Below are positions 11,436 to 23,030 of a DNA stretch of 55,408 nucleotides, one piece after another. The DNA lies in contig JADNRX010000358.1 of NCBI GenBank assembly GCA_015501595.1, forward strand, positions 1-55,408, given 5' to 3'. The stretch's first letter is position 1, and every line of letters begins with the position of its first letter. The stretch comes from Hymenopellis radicata (taxonomy: Eukaryota > Basidiomycota > Agaricomycetes > Agaricales > Physalacriaceae). Below the pieces are notes generated by a model. The model had not been told where the DNA came from and did not search any database. It saw nothing but the letters and a program-made list of their open reading frames with translations. The translations under genes and the position numbers were made by a program.

Positions 11436-13141
11436 TGTGGGTTAGAAGAGATGAGTCTGAACGGCGACTGTTGGTGATAAGGCTAGTTCACGTTAAGCAA
11501 AGGGTATACGACGTCACGCCGGGGTCGGTCCCTGAGTCAGCGATGTCGATGTCGGCGGGCATCAACGTCGGTACAAGAAAAGCTGTCACGACTGTTAGCC
11601 AGCTCTTCGGTGACTGAAAACCTAGAAACGACTTACCAGCGCAGTCAAGCATGGTCAGAGATAGCCTTGAACAGGACAGGCCCTGAGGCAAGAACGAGTT
11701 AGTAGCCTAGTCAGCAAAGAGAACGGTAAGTAAAGGCCGTGAAGGCGACCACGATACACACCGAATAACGAAGAGAACCCATCCAGTGACCTACTTCCTC
11801 GTCAACTAAAGCGGGAAGAAAGTCCTACAGCACTGTTTGAGCCCACAGCGAAGTCGAAGATCCTTATAATTGGCAGGAAACCCGACACGGCTGCAAGGAG
11901 GGTCAGCTCATCGACGAGCACAGAGAAGGAATGACGTACTATAGCGGTGAGAGACAGTGACGAGAGCGTGGCCCTGGAGGAAGGAAACAAGTTAACAAAA
12001 TGGAATGGTAGTGGTGGGGCACAGGTATTTTACCGTGTAGGTGGACGTGTGGCCGTGTGGCCGTGGCCGTGTAGGACGTGTAAAGGGCCGTGACGGCCGT
12101 GTCGACCAACCCTTGAGTGGCTGTGGGGCCGTGTCTATAGTTGTTTATTACGTGTGATGGAGGAGTGTAACGCGGTTAACTTGACGACTCTTTACGACAG
12201 AGTCTGTCATCTAGAAACTTTGCGAGGTATGGACGACTATAAGGACATCTATAGACCATTAATGGCTACCCTCTACGGCAAATCTGATCTTTCGTAATGC
12301 TCCTTCATTCTTTGGACTTCTATTAAGCTGCTGGCACCCGGCCTTAGTCGTATAAAGACTGTTGAATAAACACATCTCTCGCATGCAGGTAAGTCTATAT
12401 CATTTTCATCAGCCAGCGGATTTGGCCGCCACCTCGAGAGTAGTAGGTACCCGCAATACTTACACCATCAGCGCGCGCCTCACCCAGGATTGCATCCGTT
12501 GCTCTTCTGCGACTTTGGTTGTTCTGCTCAAATCAATTGACGGCTTCGGTTCTTTCCTTCCTAGAGGCTGGTTTCCGGTGCCAGCTTGACGTGCCTCGAT
12601 GAGCAGTAAAGCCGCCGCGGGAGGGGCCTTGAACCGTGCTAGTCTCGTCTTTGGACTATCTCCGTTCTTGCGCGGTGAGCTACGCGATTCAGTCTCGCTC
12701 CCGTACTCATGTTAATTTCTTAAAATAGGTTATTTGACGGCGGTTAAACCGTGCTTATCGTCACGGACCAGATGTGCCTTGTCGTTCAACTGGGATCCCG
12801 TCTGTAAGTATTCAAGTCTTTCTATGTCTAACATAGTGCTGACACTGGTGGATTGAACAGGTTAAAAGCACCCGTTGAAGATCACTGGATGGTGACTCCA
12901 ATCTTATCTATGTATCCCGCCATCGGAGAAGATAAATGCTGGCGCCATTCGTCATCATGGTTGAGTACCTTGTGTGACCGCGAGAAGGATGACGGATCGT
13001 CTTGGAGCCGGAAGAGCTTATGCCGCGTACGAATGTGCTATACATCGCCTGCCTTCAGGTACGTTAATCAGGTTCTGAAGATCTTCTCCTCTAACTAACA
13101 CCGTAAGTACTACAGACTGTTGTTGTCGCGAGGACTACGAC
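11436..13141. other. intergenic with GTGGCCGTG-rich tract
   Basis: Between about 12030 and 12130 the plus strand is built of degenerate GGCCGTGT / GGACGTGT units; similar tracts recur at 14455-14600 and 14760-14840. Donor-like GTAAGT sites occur at several points (for example 12812), but I could not assemble exons with consistent phase. No gene is called. Confidence 0.4.
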
Positions 13142-13578
13142 ATGGTGGACTCCCGCGTGAGTTCCCCTTTTCGCGTTACAGTCTTGGCGTCGCTCGGTCA
13201 ACCAGCCAAGAAGACTTCCACAGCTCGCATGTGTACGGCAGGGGATCCGCCACGTCCATCTGCTATCCCGCCAGCTGCTTTAGTCCAACCTCCACTGGAC
13301 CTTAGCGTGGCTTACGGCGAAGACCACGGAGAACCGTCTGTGAGTTTTCATTCTCTGCTGCTCTAACCGCTCTCAACTAATGCCTAGCAGCGCCAAGAGT
13401 CGTATGCGTCAGCTTCGGCGTCCCGCGTTGACCACGAGCTTGGTACCACCCAGAAATACCTCGGTAAGTATTCTCCTTCTGCTGCATGTCCTCGCCTCTG
13501 AGGAAGTCCCTTCTGCTAGACAACTACGACGCCAGCACGTATACCCGCGGCGGTTTCGTCTCTCACGATGTAATATAG
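13142..13578 (+). CDS. small hypothetical protein, three exons
   Basis: Exons 13142-13339 (66 codons), 13388-13463 and 13520-13578 join with consistent phase across 48- and 56-nt introns (GTGAGT/CCTAG and GTAAGT/GCTAG), giving 110 aa. The product is Pro/Ala/Ser-rich ('PPRPSAIPPAALVQPP', later 'YDASTYTRGGFVSHD'). No domain is recognised. A further GTAAGT upstream at 13103 suggests earlier exons may exist. The model rests on splice signals and phase only. Confidence 0.4.
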
Positions 13579-15052
13579 TACGTAACTCGTGTTCACTTAG
13601 CACTAGAGCCTCTTTACTGACGCGTACGCCGTCAGTGTAGGACCTTAGCTTGGTACTTGCTCTCCTAAGGAAGTACTGTAAGTCACACAATCCTGAGAAA
13701 AGTGAAGTCGCATCATCGGCTATGTTTGAGTCTGCTTCGACCTCTCTCATCGTCACAATGATGATGTCTAGGTGTCGTAGGTGAACGGAGGCAATCATCG
13801 GTGTCTCCGCGTCAACCACGGTTGTGGCTGCTGTGTCTCTGATGGTTATAACTATTGGCGTAGTGGTGTTGATGACGGGAACGGGGGCAGTGGAACCCCA
13901 TCTGCACTGAAGTTGCTTTGGCTACAAATGAATGATAACCCGACGTGGTGAAGGCGTAAATGGTGGCTTGAGCCTTGAACTCTTTGAAATAAACTTGAGA
14001 TGTTGAGCCGGTTTGTTTTGATGCATATCCTTAAGCATGTTTATGCTTGCGCAATAAAGTTCCTAGTATTTACAACTTACAAGTCTCACGAGTCGGCAAT
14101 CACACGTCGAGGTACGCTGATTCGTCGCCGCGTACCCTTCAGTATATGTGTGTAACAGTATACATTGAAGGATGATAGAGAGCATGAGCGCGAGTCGTTT
14201 ACACCAGTCTAACGACCCGAACTTGAATACTAGCCTATAATACTTAGTAGTCGTAGTACAACACTCTATTCACTAGGACTATAAAATACATGACACTGAC
14301 CAAGGTTTTATCAAACAGCAGTCAGTCTCCGTAACGTCGTAGGCCCTCAACGGAACCTAAAGCCTAGAGTGGAGTATCATTACCGACAATGTCACCTCCC
14401 CATCACGTTGTTGTAACGCCAATGTAACGCTTCCCTGCCTACCGTGTACTGTCCCTGGACGTGGCCGTGTTGGCCGTGGAACTTGGGCGTGTGGCAGTGT
14501 GGCAGTGTGGCCGTGGCCGTGTCTACCGTGTGGTCTACCGTGGACGTGTAAAGGGTGGCAGTGTTACCGTGTTTGCTACCGTGTTGGACGTGTACACGGC
14601 CGCTCACGGGCATCCATCACATCTCCCGTTGAGTAGTTATTGACTTCTACCACTCGCTGACAACCTCTGTAAGGACGTCTACATGTTATTCATGGCTAGT
14701 TCTACATTGTACAAGGTGAGATAGCGACAAGAAGGATCAAAATGAGTGAGTTTTGGTGATTGGCCGTGTGGACCCTGCCGTGTAGGACGTGTGGCAGTGC
14801 ACGGCTACCGTGTCAACCGTTGGACGTGCACGGTAAACTCTACCTGCCGTAGTGGTGAGAAGGAGAGGTGTACTGTGTGACAATTAGTGCGAGGCGATCA
14901 CGTTATAAGCACGTCGCGCTAACGTCGGAGACGTCGGCATTGTGCACCAGGCCCGGACAACCGACTCCACGTCTGACAAAAAAAAGTGGTAAATCAGTAG
15001 AGGTATAGCGTCGGCGCACCACGTGCTTCATCTGTGTACACGATATCTAAGG
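13579..15052. other. intergenic with two GTG-rich repeat tracts
   Basis: Tracts at 14455-14600 and 14760-14840 share the CCGTGT/GGACGTG vocabulary of the 12.03-12.13 kb tract. Between them is ordinary sequence with no supported exon. An eight-A run sits at 14979-14986. Confidence 0.4.
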
Positions 15053-15780
15053 ATGTCTTCCATGTCGCGGTCGACAGCGCATACCAGCTGGCAAAGTCAT
15101 CAGGCCGGACTAAACGTAGCACTCCAAAAATTCGAGCAGAAAGTTCGCGGTACGTGCACGTCCAAGTGTTGGATTCTTGACGCGAACTTGAAACGGGCGT
15201 AGATCAAGATCAAGAGCTTCTTAACACCAAGAAGGAGCTGCAGAAGTTACAGAATGGTACATCTCTCTCTGTTTTGACGCTATCGGAATAGAGCGACACC
15301 AGGCCTTGGCGCAAACAAATACTCCAGAGACTCACGGCGGTACGTACTTCTCGACACTATTATCGACTTCAGATTTAGAGGCGGCATTCAGACACCCAAC
15401 TCCGTTATGAAGAATTACGGCTGCAATTAGTCGCTTTACAGAAAGACCACCAAGGTGAGTTTGCCTCGTTGCAAGGCGACAGTGCGATGACCGCGTCTGC
15501 AGCTATGCGAGATGAGCATGACCTCTGCGACATGAAAATCTCTGAGATGCGGAAATCGTTGAAGACCGTTCTGATAGATTCACCCGACGACGCGCGGTCT
15601 CTGGTGGCGGCGGTGAATATGCAGCTATCCATGCTGGAAGAGTTGGACAATGGACGACTGAGCCTGGAGGTTGGAAAGGGGACTACGGGGAGCGTGAATG
15701 GCAACACCTGTCCTGACCTTGACGTCGAAGGGGAAGGATCTGCCAGGAAGAAGCGTAAGAATATGCATACCGGTTTCTAG
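15053..15780 (+). CDS. coiled-coil protein with RKKRK motif, four exons
   Basis: Exons 15053-15149, 15203-15256, 15292-15339 and 15392-15780 join with perfect phase. All introns interrupt a codon after its first base, and the product is 195 aa. Introns are 53, 35 and 52 nt; the 35-nt one is unusually short but needed for the frame. The middle is heptad-like ('DQELLNTKKELQKLQNE' and 'QLRYEELRLQLVALQKD'). The C-terminus has 'SARKKRKNMH', a likely nuclear localisation signal. No catalytic motif is seen and the family is unknown. It resembles the coiled-coil half of the PWWP gene at 17-18.7 kb in architecture, not in a way that proves homology. Confidence 0.6.
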
Positions 15781-16026
15781 GTTTCAGAGGGCCGATTGAT
15801 CTCGAATGAGCCTGTAGTTATTGTATAATCACTTGAAAAATGTGGAGTAGTCTTCCATTCCGTATCCGTCAAACAAGAAACACTACGATTTACGACCATA
15901 CAGACGAAGCCGAAACTTGTGAGTTACGCGTGTTGGGGGCAACGAATATGCTGCGCTGCCTCCCACCGAATCTCGTATTCACCGATTTCCGGTCATCCAT
16001 CACCCGTTGCATCGTCTAGTTACGCG

Positions 16027-16779
16027 TCAGTGCTGTTATGAGGAGTCGAATTGCAGGAAAACAACTACTAACCTGACGTCGAATCTCTTCTTGTTCTTCC
16101 AGTTTTCCCTTTAGTACGAGGTGCTCATCTGGCCGGAGCTGTTCGCGATTAATGGCTTCGTGTATGAGATGAGCACATGTCTCCAGGTGGGCGAGATTGC
16201 GGGCCTCGAAGACTCGGATGGCCTGCATTTCTTCAACCGTCTATAGTCGACGAACCGTTCAGTTTCAGGGAATACTTCGCGGAGTGCGAAGACATGTACC
16301 TCCTTGCAGAAACCCATCTGCTCAAACTCACGTTAGCAATTGCACAAGTACGCTTGACGGACCGAATACGAACCTCGATTGCGAGCTGTAGCACTCCCTT
16401 TGGTTGTACGATTCTCTTCTTGACCGCGTTGTTATTCAACCTGATGCGTCTCTTCGTTGCATCGTGGGGGCTGTCAAGAATGCCTCTGGCTAGAGCGAGT
16501 AGCGTCTGAACGGTTCGGTTAGCACACGCTGACTGCGAAGGTAGAAGTTTGCGCACATACCTTCAGGCTCTCCACACCGTCTTTGCTGGCCGGGTGCGAC
16601 CCAACCATCCCAAGGATATCGATATCAATCATCTTCCGAATCCTCTGCCGGCACGCGTGTCCCCGGTCGTGGTCCTGGAAAGAGGCTGCAGGTACTGTGG
16701 TAGATGTACTCGGAGTCGGGTCTGCGAGACGTAGCGACGGCTGCGGCGATTTGGCGGCGTCTTGATTGCACTGACATGG
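16027..16779 (-). CDS. PUB/PUG-domain protein (5' end not resolved)
   Basis: Five minus-strand exons join by phase without any correction: 16561-16779 (73 codons), 16374-16505 (44), 16300-16317 (6), 16073-16240 (56) and 16027-16032 (His-stop). Around residues 68-125 of the joined product is a PUB-like domain: 'LARGILDSPHDATKRRIRLN', then 'GVLQLAIEMGF', matching the family pattern of an N-terminal helix, a K-x-R-x-I-R-x-x-N strand segment and a G-x-x-x-L-L-x-x-x-G-F turn. PUB domains bind the C-terminal tail of the AAA-ATPase p97/Cdc48 (as in PNGase and UBXD1); a proteostasis role is inferred. The C-terminal 56-codon exon is helical and charged. The first exon opens after a CTACAG acceptor, so an upstream start exon is missing. 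Confidence 0.55.
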
Positions 16780-17250
16780 CTGTAGAGGAAGAGATGGGGC
16801 GTGAGAGATCGATACAAGTGCGCGTGTTCCTTAGTGGGCGCTTGTTCGCTGATAGACTTGAAGCATAGCTCCTTCCGGAGGTTATAGCGTCTATGCTTTA
16901 TTGACCCCGCATTACTTAACCTCTGCTTGAAGGTTGCCACACCCAACCAGCACCCACTAACTGCACGGAAACAAATCACAGATTTGGAAAACAGATCCGA
17001 AAATGGTACTGAACAAGCAACGACACTTAGATTTGTGTTGAACGTTGAAGTTCTGCTGCGAATCCGAAGCGGACTTGGACGAAGATGCCACGCCGCCAAC
17101 CCTTCCGAAAGATGGGGAGGTCGTAGTAGAAGGCAATGTTTTAAGTCCTGGTAAGTAATCCTTGGCTGAGCGCTGTACAACAAGTTCTGAGTAGCCGAAT
17201 AGAATATAGAACGCTCAAGTTCATGTAAACACGGGCGTCCTTACTCGGAG

Positions 17251-18684
17251 TCACTCCCTATGGAATACATAGCAAGGCTAACATGAAAGACCATGGCTTA
17301 GTCTCACTTGAATGCGTTTTTAATCTCCGCGTGTCGCTTCCCAGTCCATTTACCTTGAAATTGGGAGTCTGCAGCAACCATGTCGCGATCAAGCTCTGTA
17401 GAACACAGATCAGTAATCGGGTTTCAACTTTCCAGTAACAGAGGGCATACCAGGAATCTCCCCAAGCATTTTCAGGTTTGACAGCGGTACACAGGCCCTT
17501 CACGCGAGACACGTAAGAAGCAAGAATTTGATGTTGAAGAAATCGTTCTAAGTACCAGTTGTTATCGAAGAAGCGGACGATGAAATGGGGCAAGTATGGT
17601 GTCTTCAACCTTTTCTCTTCAAACTTTGCAGAAACAGGGATTGGAACCCGCAAGTTGTCTCTTCGGATGTCTTCGTCGAATATCACGATTCCAGGATACC
17701 AGGGATTCGACGCTGTGAGGCCGTGACGTCTGTACCGGAGGACTGGTTTGGGTTGGAGACTCACGGACTTTCCCCAAACTGGGGGGACGCATTAGGATAT
17801 GGCATAACACATAATATTGAAATAGACACGCACCGAGGGTTCTACTTTCCATAACGTGGTTATTGGGATAGTCACCCAGACTTCGCTCTAGCACTTTGTT
17901 CCTGTCAATGCTTTTCTTTGATAACCTGCCTCTGCGCTTTCCAGCCCGAATTGGAGTACTAGGTGTCGATACGGGACCGCGACTGGTATTAACACCTGGC
18001 GGTGTGATGTCGCTAGACGATGCGACGGGCTGTAACATCGCCGACCACTCTCCGCCGAGACGGTCTGCGCTACTACTGCCAGTAGCACCCCGACTATTCT
18101 CGTTGGCGGCTTCACTCCCCGAGGGAGTCCAGTCAGAGGTGCGTTTACGCTTTCTCGAAGGTGTTGATGTGTCGGAGATCGCAACCCTTCTCGCAGCCAT
18201 GGTGTTCACGATAAGTACTTGTTCCGTAATCTTCGTGGCGATGAGAGCATCATCAGTCTCGCCAGCAATTTCCTTGAGCGACGTGCTTAGACCGATAAGC
18301 TCCAGGTGTTGGTCGATCTCGCGCTCCTGGAGATCAATCTGCTGTGTTGTAAATTCATGGCGCCGACCTGGCGGCGTAAGTATAAAAATTTTCGGAGCAC
18401 CCAGCCGGAATATGAGACGTACCATTCAATTCAATGGTTAGCTGTTGGTTTTTACTCTGGAGATCTTCATAGGCACGATTCAGAGCGTAGATGTCACACT
18501 TGAGCTTTCGTGTTTCCAGTCGGTGCTGGTTATCTATAACAGTTCGGATCAAGATGCCATATGAATAACGGACGAGACCGGTAGGTTTACCCTTCTCAGT
18601 CAACTCGTTACGAAGGGAAGTGATTTGCAACTTCAAGTCTTCTATAGTATCACCGCCATCACTGGTAGTTGTGGCAGCAATCAT
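17251..18684 (-). CDS. coiled-coil PWWP-domain protein, seven exons
   Basis: Exons 18591-18684, 18423-18533, 17834-18367, 17556-17778, 17451-17497, 17308-17395 and 17251-17257 join with every phase consistent, 367 aa, with 50-58-nt introns. Residues about 12-110 are coiled coil. 'PSRKRKRTSD' and 'GKRRGRLSKK' are basic, nuclear-type motifs. The C-terminal third is a PWWP domain: 'VWGK' opens the barrel, 'ASNPWYPGIVIFDED' carries the PWWP motif (here P-W-Y-P), 'HFIVRFFDNNWACVPLSN' is the conserved strand, and 'LGEIPELDRDM' plus 'RHAEIKNAF' form the helical end. PWWP domains read methylated histone H3 (K36) on nucleosomes, so a chromatin role is likely. This is the best-supported host gene model in the window. 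Confidence 0.8.
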
Positions 18685-19234
18685 AGGCTGGTCTGTGCGT
18701 TCTGGTAAAGGATGTGCATAAATATCAAGCTAGCAGCAGAGTAAGAAGCGCACCAGCGACAAGCGGCGAGTCAGAGTCCATAGCATAGGCGGATTTCAGA
18801 GTTGACAGCGACAGGCCAATCAAGAGCAGTCGAGTCCCCAGGCACAGGAAGATAGGGTTCTGGATGCCACAGATCAACTCGGGACGTCTAGCACAGTGCT
18901 AGCATACTGTAGAGCCGTCTGCTTTGAACACTACTTGAAGGTTGCAGTTAAAGAAGTATTCACACCCGAAAGTGATGGTATTGCCCCCGCCCGGCCCGGG
19001 CTGGCAGCAGAAGAATACTAGTAAAACATCCACAGTAATCAATACAACAACATAGTGGTATTTACAATAAGTGTATCGTCAAGACATAAGTAAGTAACAT
19101 CACATAAACTGTGTAAGTACACCGAACATAAAAAGATAAACATACAAAGTCGAAGTGGCTTATTAAATGGGTGCAGCATTAATTGTCTGTCACCCTCAAA
19201 ATCGGTCAAGGCAAGGCAGCAGAGAACGTCACCG
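18685..19234. other. intergenic between two minus-strand genes
   Basis: No gene is supported. AT-rich sequence at 19020-19160 is a plausible 3' region for the gene ending at 19235, and 18685-18900 a plausible promoter for the PWWP gene. I see no clear TATA box. Confidence 0.35.
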
Positions 19235-21781
19235 TCAACTCCCTGCTTTGCCCATAGTCATGCTTTTCCGCATACTCTTGATTGGCCCAAACGTTCCCAA
19301 TCCCGGAGGAGGACTATCATCATCGTCATCGTCAACCTCCATCGGATTGTCCTGTGTACCACCGCCGTTCACAGTGGCAGCAGGGGTGTCTCCGTTCAGA
19401 TTAGGTAATGGAACGGTAACAGCATGCGGCGTCGACGCCACAGATGAAGGCGTCTCGGCCGGCGGCGGGTACGAATTCGCAGATGAAGGTGGCGCGACAG
19501 AGCTCGCGATGGACGATTCCCTGATAGACAGCGGGCTGTCAACGTGCTCCTTCTCTGTACCATTCTCCTGCTCCGTTTCCTTTACCTTGCCTTTCTCCTC
19601 GCTAGTGCCATGCCCATTAACCACGGACTCTGGTGGTGGCGATAACTCCCCGTCCTCCTTCATACGTCCATCCTCCTTTGCAGTTCCGCCTTCCCTGATA
19701 GTCGCATCCTCCTCGACACCCACAACTTCCTTCTCCTTCTGCTTCACGCCCTCATCCTGCACAGTTCTGTCCCCTTTCATATCCGCCTTCGCAACCTCCT
19801 TTACGCTCACATCTTGCATATCAACATCCTCTTGGATAGCCAAATGCACGAGCAAATTCCGCCACCACCCAGACCCAGGCTCCACCATCACCTTGACCCT
19901 CTTGGCTGGTGGTTCCTCATCGTCCTCATCATCCCATCGCACCGCCCTCTTCTTGCCCTCCCTAACTAACAGCTTCCTTTTCAGCTCTTCCACCTCCATC
20001 TCAAGCGCAGCCACTCGCCGGTCTTGCGTTGTCAAGGCATGCACCACTGACGGAACGGACGGATTTAGAGAAGAAAATGAAGATGTGAACGGGATCAATG
20101 AAGCGGATGAAATTGAAGGGGAGGCGACCGTGGACGAGGAAGACAATTGCCGTTGAGGCGCTGTAGAGATGGAGGACTGGTGATATGTCGTCGCAGTAGC
20201 AGTGGAAGGAGTGGCGTTATTGCCCACATGGGATAAACTGCTGCGAGAATACGGCGTCGGTTTAAACGTAGCATTCGCTGGAGCCCACGAAAAACTCGAC
20301 GTATACTTGGGTGCCGTCCATTAGCTCCCGTGGGGTAGACATACCCAACAGACTGTGGCTGGGCCTGGGTGGAGGTTGATGCAGCTGCAGATGTCGAACT
20401 GGAAGCCGGCTTGGCCGATGTGGAATTCTGTTTAGGGGCTGGAGCAGTCGGTTTAGGAACATGTGTGGGCTGTTTAGCAGGTGAAGCAGGTTTGGAGGCT
20501 GGTTTGGAGGGCGGAGGGAGAGGGAAGGGAGTTTGGGAAATGGAAATTTCCCTCTGCTCTTTCTTCAATCTGAAGATACCTGCCACGTCGTTCGGCGCGG
20601 GTGTAGACGGTTTCGGGATGGGCGCGGTAGGAGGTGCAGTCGCTTTAGGCGCGGGTGTGGGTGCAGTTGCGGGTGGGGGAGCACTAAGCGCAATGGCTTT
20701 CGGCGCACTGACCGGCATCGCTTTCGGGGCAGCCTTCAGCGCGCTGATTTGCGGTGGGGCTTCCGCGGGGTCTGCCATCTCGACGTCGCTGTCCTTCTCC
20801 TCCGCCGCCTGTTTCAGCGGTGCCAGTACAGTCGTCCAGCGCACGTCCTTCCCCCATACTTGCGTCTTGCGCCAAGATTCCACGAAGACGTTCGCGCGTC
20901 TAAACGACGTGTGTTTACCCGCATCATCCCACACCCACTCACCATCAACCTCTTTGAGTCCATCGACGTATTGGCGTATGGTTAAGCCATCGTCGATCTG
21001 GTCTTCGGTGAGCTTGAAGCCTTTGACGCCCTTGGTGGTGATACGCTTCCAGTCTGCTACAAATCGTATCAAATAGGGGTGAAGAAAGAGCGTTATGACA
21101 CTGACCAGTCTTGACCGGATCCTTGGCATATTCTTCGTCGCCGTAATTCTCCCAAAACTCCTTCAACTGGTCGGGGTCTGAGATGAGCCAGCCAAGTTTA
21201 TACCTGACCAGCACTCGGTCAAACATCTCACACCGCCACATGCGGGCCATGCCCTTCGTCTCCTTGCTCTTCAAATCATCCTCCCCAGCATCCACATCTC
21301 CCTGCGTCTTGGCGGCCTCTAGAAAGGCCTCCGCCACGCGCGCGACATGGACGATCCCTACCCGAAATTCCTCCCACTCTTTTTTAAGGCCCGACGCTTC
21401 GTCCGCCTGCAGAACAAGCTTCACACTACCCCACAGAAAGGCGCCCACAAACAGCAGCGGCACGCGGTACACGCTCGGTATGACTACTTTGTCGCCATTT
21501 GCAAGTTCAACAGTGGTAAAATACGTCCGGTGAGAAGGGCGCGGGGCAATGCTAAACGAGTGTGTAAGGAGAAACTGCATGATGCGGGACTTTGACCATG
21601 TTGAAGGGGTCGTGAGGTACGGCAATTCGGCTGGGTGAGCGTGGTATGTGGTGGAGATGGGGGCGCTCGGTCGCCGGGTCGTAGGAGATATGACCTCTGG
21701 CGTTGGGGTGCGCGACACCTTCATAGGTACGGGGGTATCGGCATCTTCCTGTTTAACGCGGGGCTGCTTTCGTGGTGGCAT
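19235..21781 (-). CDS. large low-complexity nuclear-type protein, two exons
   Basis: Exon 1 (21106-21781) and exon 2 (19235-21056) join across a 49-nt intron (GTCAGT donor, TTGTAG acceptor). The total is about 832 aa, but only if one base is added near 20317-20320; without it the frame stops early. Residues about 45-300 look globular ('YHAHPAELPYLTTPSTWSK', then 'ADWKRITTKGVKGFKL'). They are followed by a long Ala/Pro/Lys-rich stretch, then a short coiled coil ('RVAALEMEVEELKRKLLV'), an acidic patch with 'PAKRVKV' (SV40-like basic motif) and an acidic C-terminal tail. Probably a nuclear protein; no named family recognised. Confidence 0.6.
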
Positions 21782-22397
21782 GGCTGAAGGTATATTTGGG
21801 ACGCGCTGAGTGTTGACGGCTGAGTTGACCTGTCAAGTTCGCGGGGTTGAGTGGGTACGAGTGAAGAATGCCTAGGTTTCTCTGTTTGCCGGGAAGGGAA
21901 GTGAGTGCCAGGAAGTGCAGTCGTCAATAAAGTCGCCAAATATTAGCGGATCAAGTCCGCAAGTCACAGTATGTCGTCTGTTCGGAACTCAACAATCTGT
22001 GTAGGGAATATAACCGAGTTGACGCACTATCTTCGTCACCAAGGCGGGACTTTCGGAATACCAGGGTGTTGTTGAGTTTATCGAGAATTCGGCAAGATCA
22101 AGCTCCCAAGTCACTACAACTGTTCAGAACTAAAAGTTAAGTCAACAACCATCACAGTGAATACAGTCAAGTTGACGCACTACACCCGGTCCTAGGGTGA
22201 CCTATCTGAGTCTCCAAATTCCACGACCCAATATCGCTTCCTTCCACGTCCGCTACAACTCTCAGTCTCGACCTCTCGGGGTGCAAATACGCGTCGGAAT
22301 TTTCAACTCCAAAACACTCTCCGAGTATCTCCCGACCACTCTCCAGATAAATAGCCTCCAAAAATCGCAATTTTGCTCGAGTCGGCCGTCTGAGGCT
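21782..22397. other. intergenic with a diverged direct repeat
   Basis: Segments ending in AGTTGACGCACTA at about 22015-22030 and about 22170-22182 are preceded by similar AAGTCAC...GTTC.GAACT blocks, suggesting an old duplication of roughly 150 bp. No gene is supported. Confidence 0.35.
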
Positions 22398-22757
22398 TCA
22401 CCTGCTCACCAAACAAAATCCGAAAAATGTCAACACGCAGTCAACCACTATCCGCACACACCCGTCCTCAGGAGTTAATTCCGCCCAGAAAAATCGAATA
22501 GATTGGGAGAACCAGGTTGGGAGCGAGAAACAGCGCCTCCGATGGGGGTGGAGGAAGGCAAGCGAGGTCCAAGTGGCGATGACCAAGGTCGGATCAGATA
22601 CAGCTGGACACGTGATCGGGACCACATGATGCCACTGAGTTGAAAATTTCACGTTCAACTTGACGTTGACTTGGTCATTGGTGTAGAGTAACAAAGATCC
22701 ACTCAGGCCCATCCATCTATCAGGAACTGGCAGTTCCAGCACCGTCGTGGCAGCCAC
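22398..22757 (-). CDS. hypothetical single-exon reading frame (tentative)
   Basis: A 119-codon minus-strand frame starts 'MAATTVLELPVPDRW' and has beta-rich composition in its first half ('SGSLLLYTNDQVNVKLNVKF'). It may continue through a spliced junction into frames further left (22167-22370, 'AIYLESGREILGECFG'). No family is recognised and there is no conservation evidence. Confidence 0.25.
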   Translation of the reverse strand: MAATTVLELPVPDRWMGLSGSLLLYTNDQVNVKLNVKFSTQWHHVVPITCPAVSDPTLVIATWTSLAFLHPHRRRCFSLPTWFSQSIRFFWAELTPEDGCVRIVVDCVLTFFGFCLVSR

Positions 22758-23030
22758 GGTGATATTGTATTACTATCGAGCGGCCTGCACTCCTATCAAC
22801 TGGATTGCTGTTCGGATGATATGTCGCGGTCGGATGGAAGACAAACCCCAAGCTGCCCACGGAGACCACTACCTAGATTGTTCTACGTGTGTTTCTATAA
22901 ATCAAGGTCTACATGGAAAAGCCTTGTCCAACAGACCCAAATAATCAGATGCTTAAATATAAGATACCCCAAAAACAACAAAACAACAACACATACAACA
23001 TAGAGGACACCACTGTATTATACTGATAAT

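Noticed and set aside
12000..14850. A single large DNA transposon bounded by TTTACCGTG ends
   Set aside because: Only nine bases of inverted repeat, no target duplication and no transposase remnant.
17041..17155. Plus-strand frame with acidic protein-like sequence ending at a GTAAGT donor
   Set aside because: It sits between the PWWP and PUB genes with no acceptor, start or downstream exon that I could connect; too little to call a gene.
19167..21076. Long plus-strand open frames opposite the 19235-21781 gene
   Set aside because: Ser/Thr/Ala-rich shadows of the minus-strand low-complexity coding sequence; no splice or start support.
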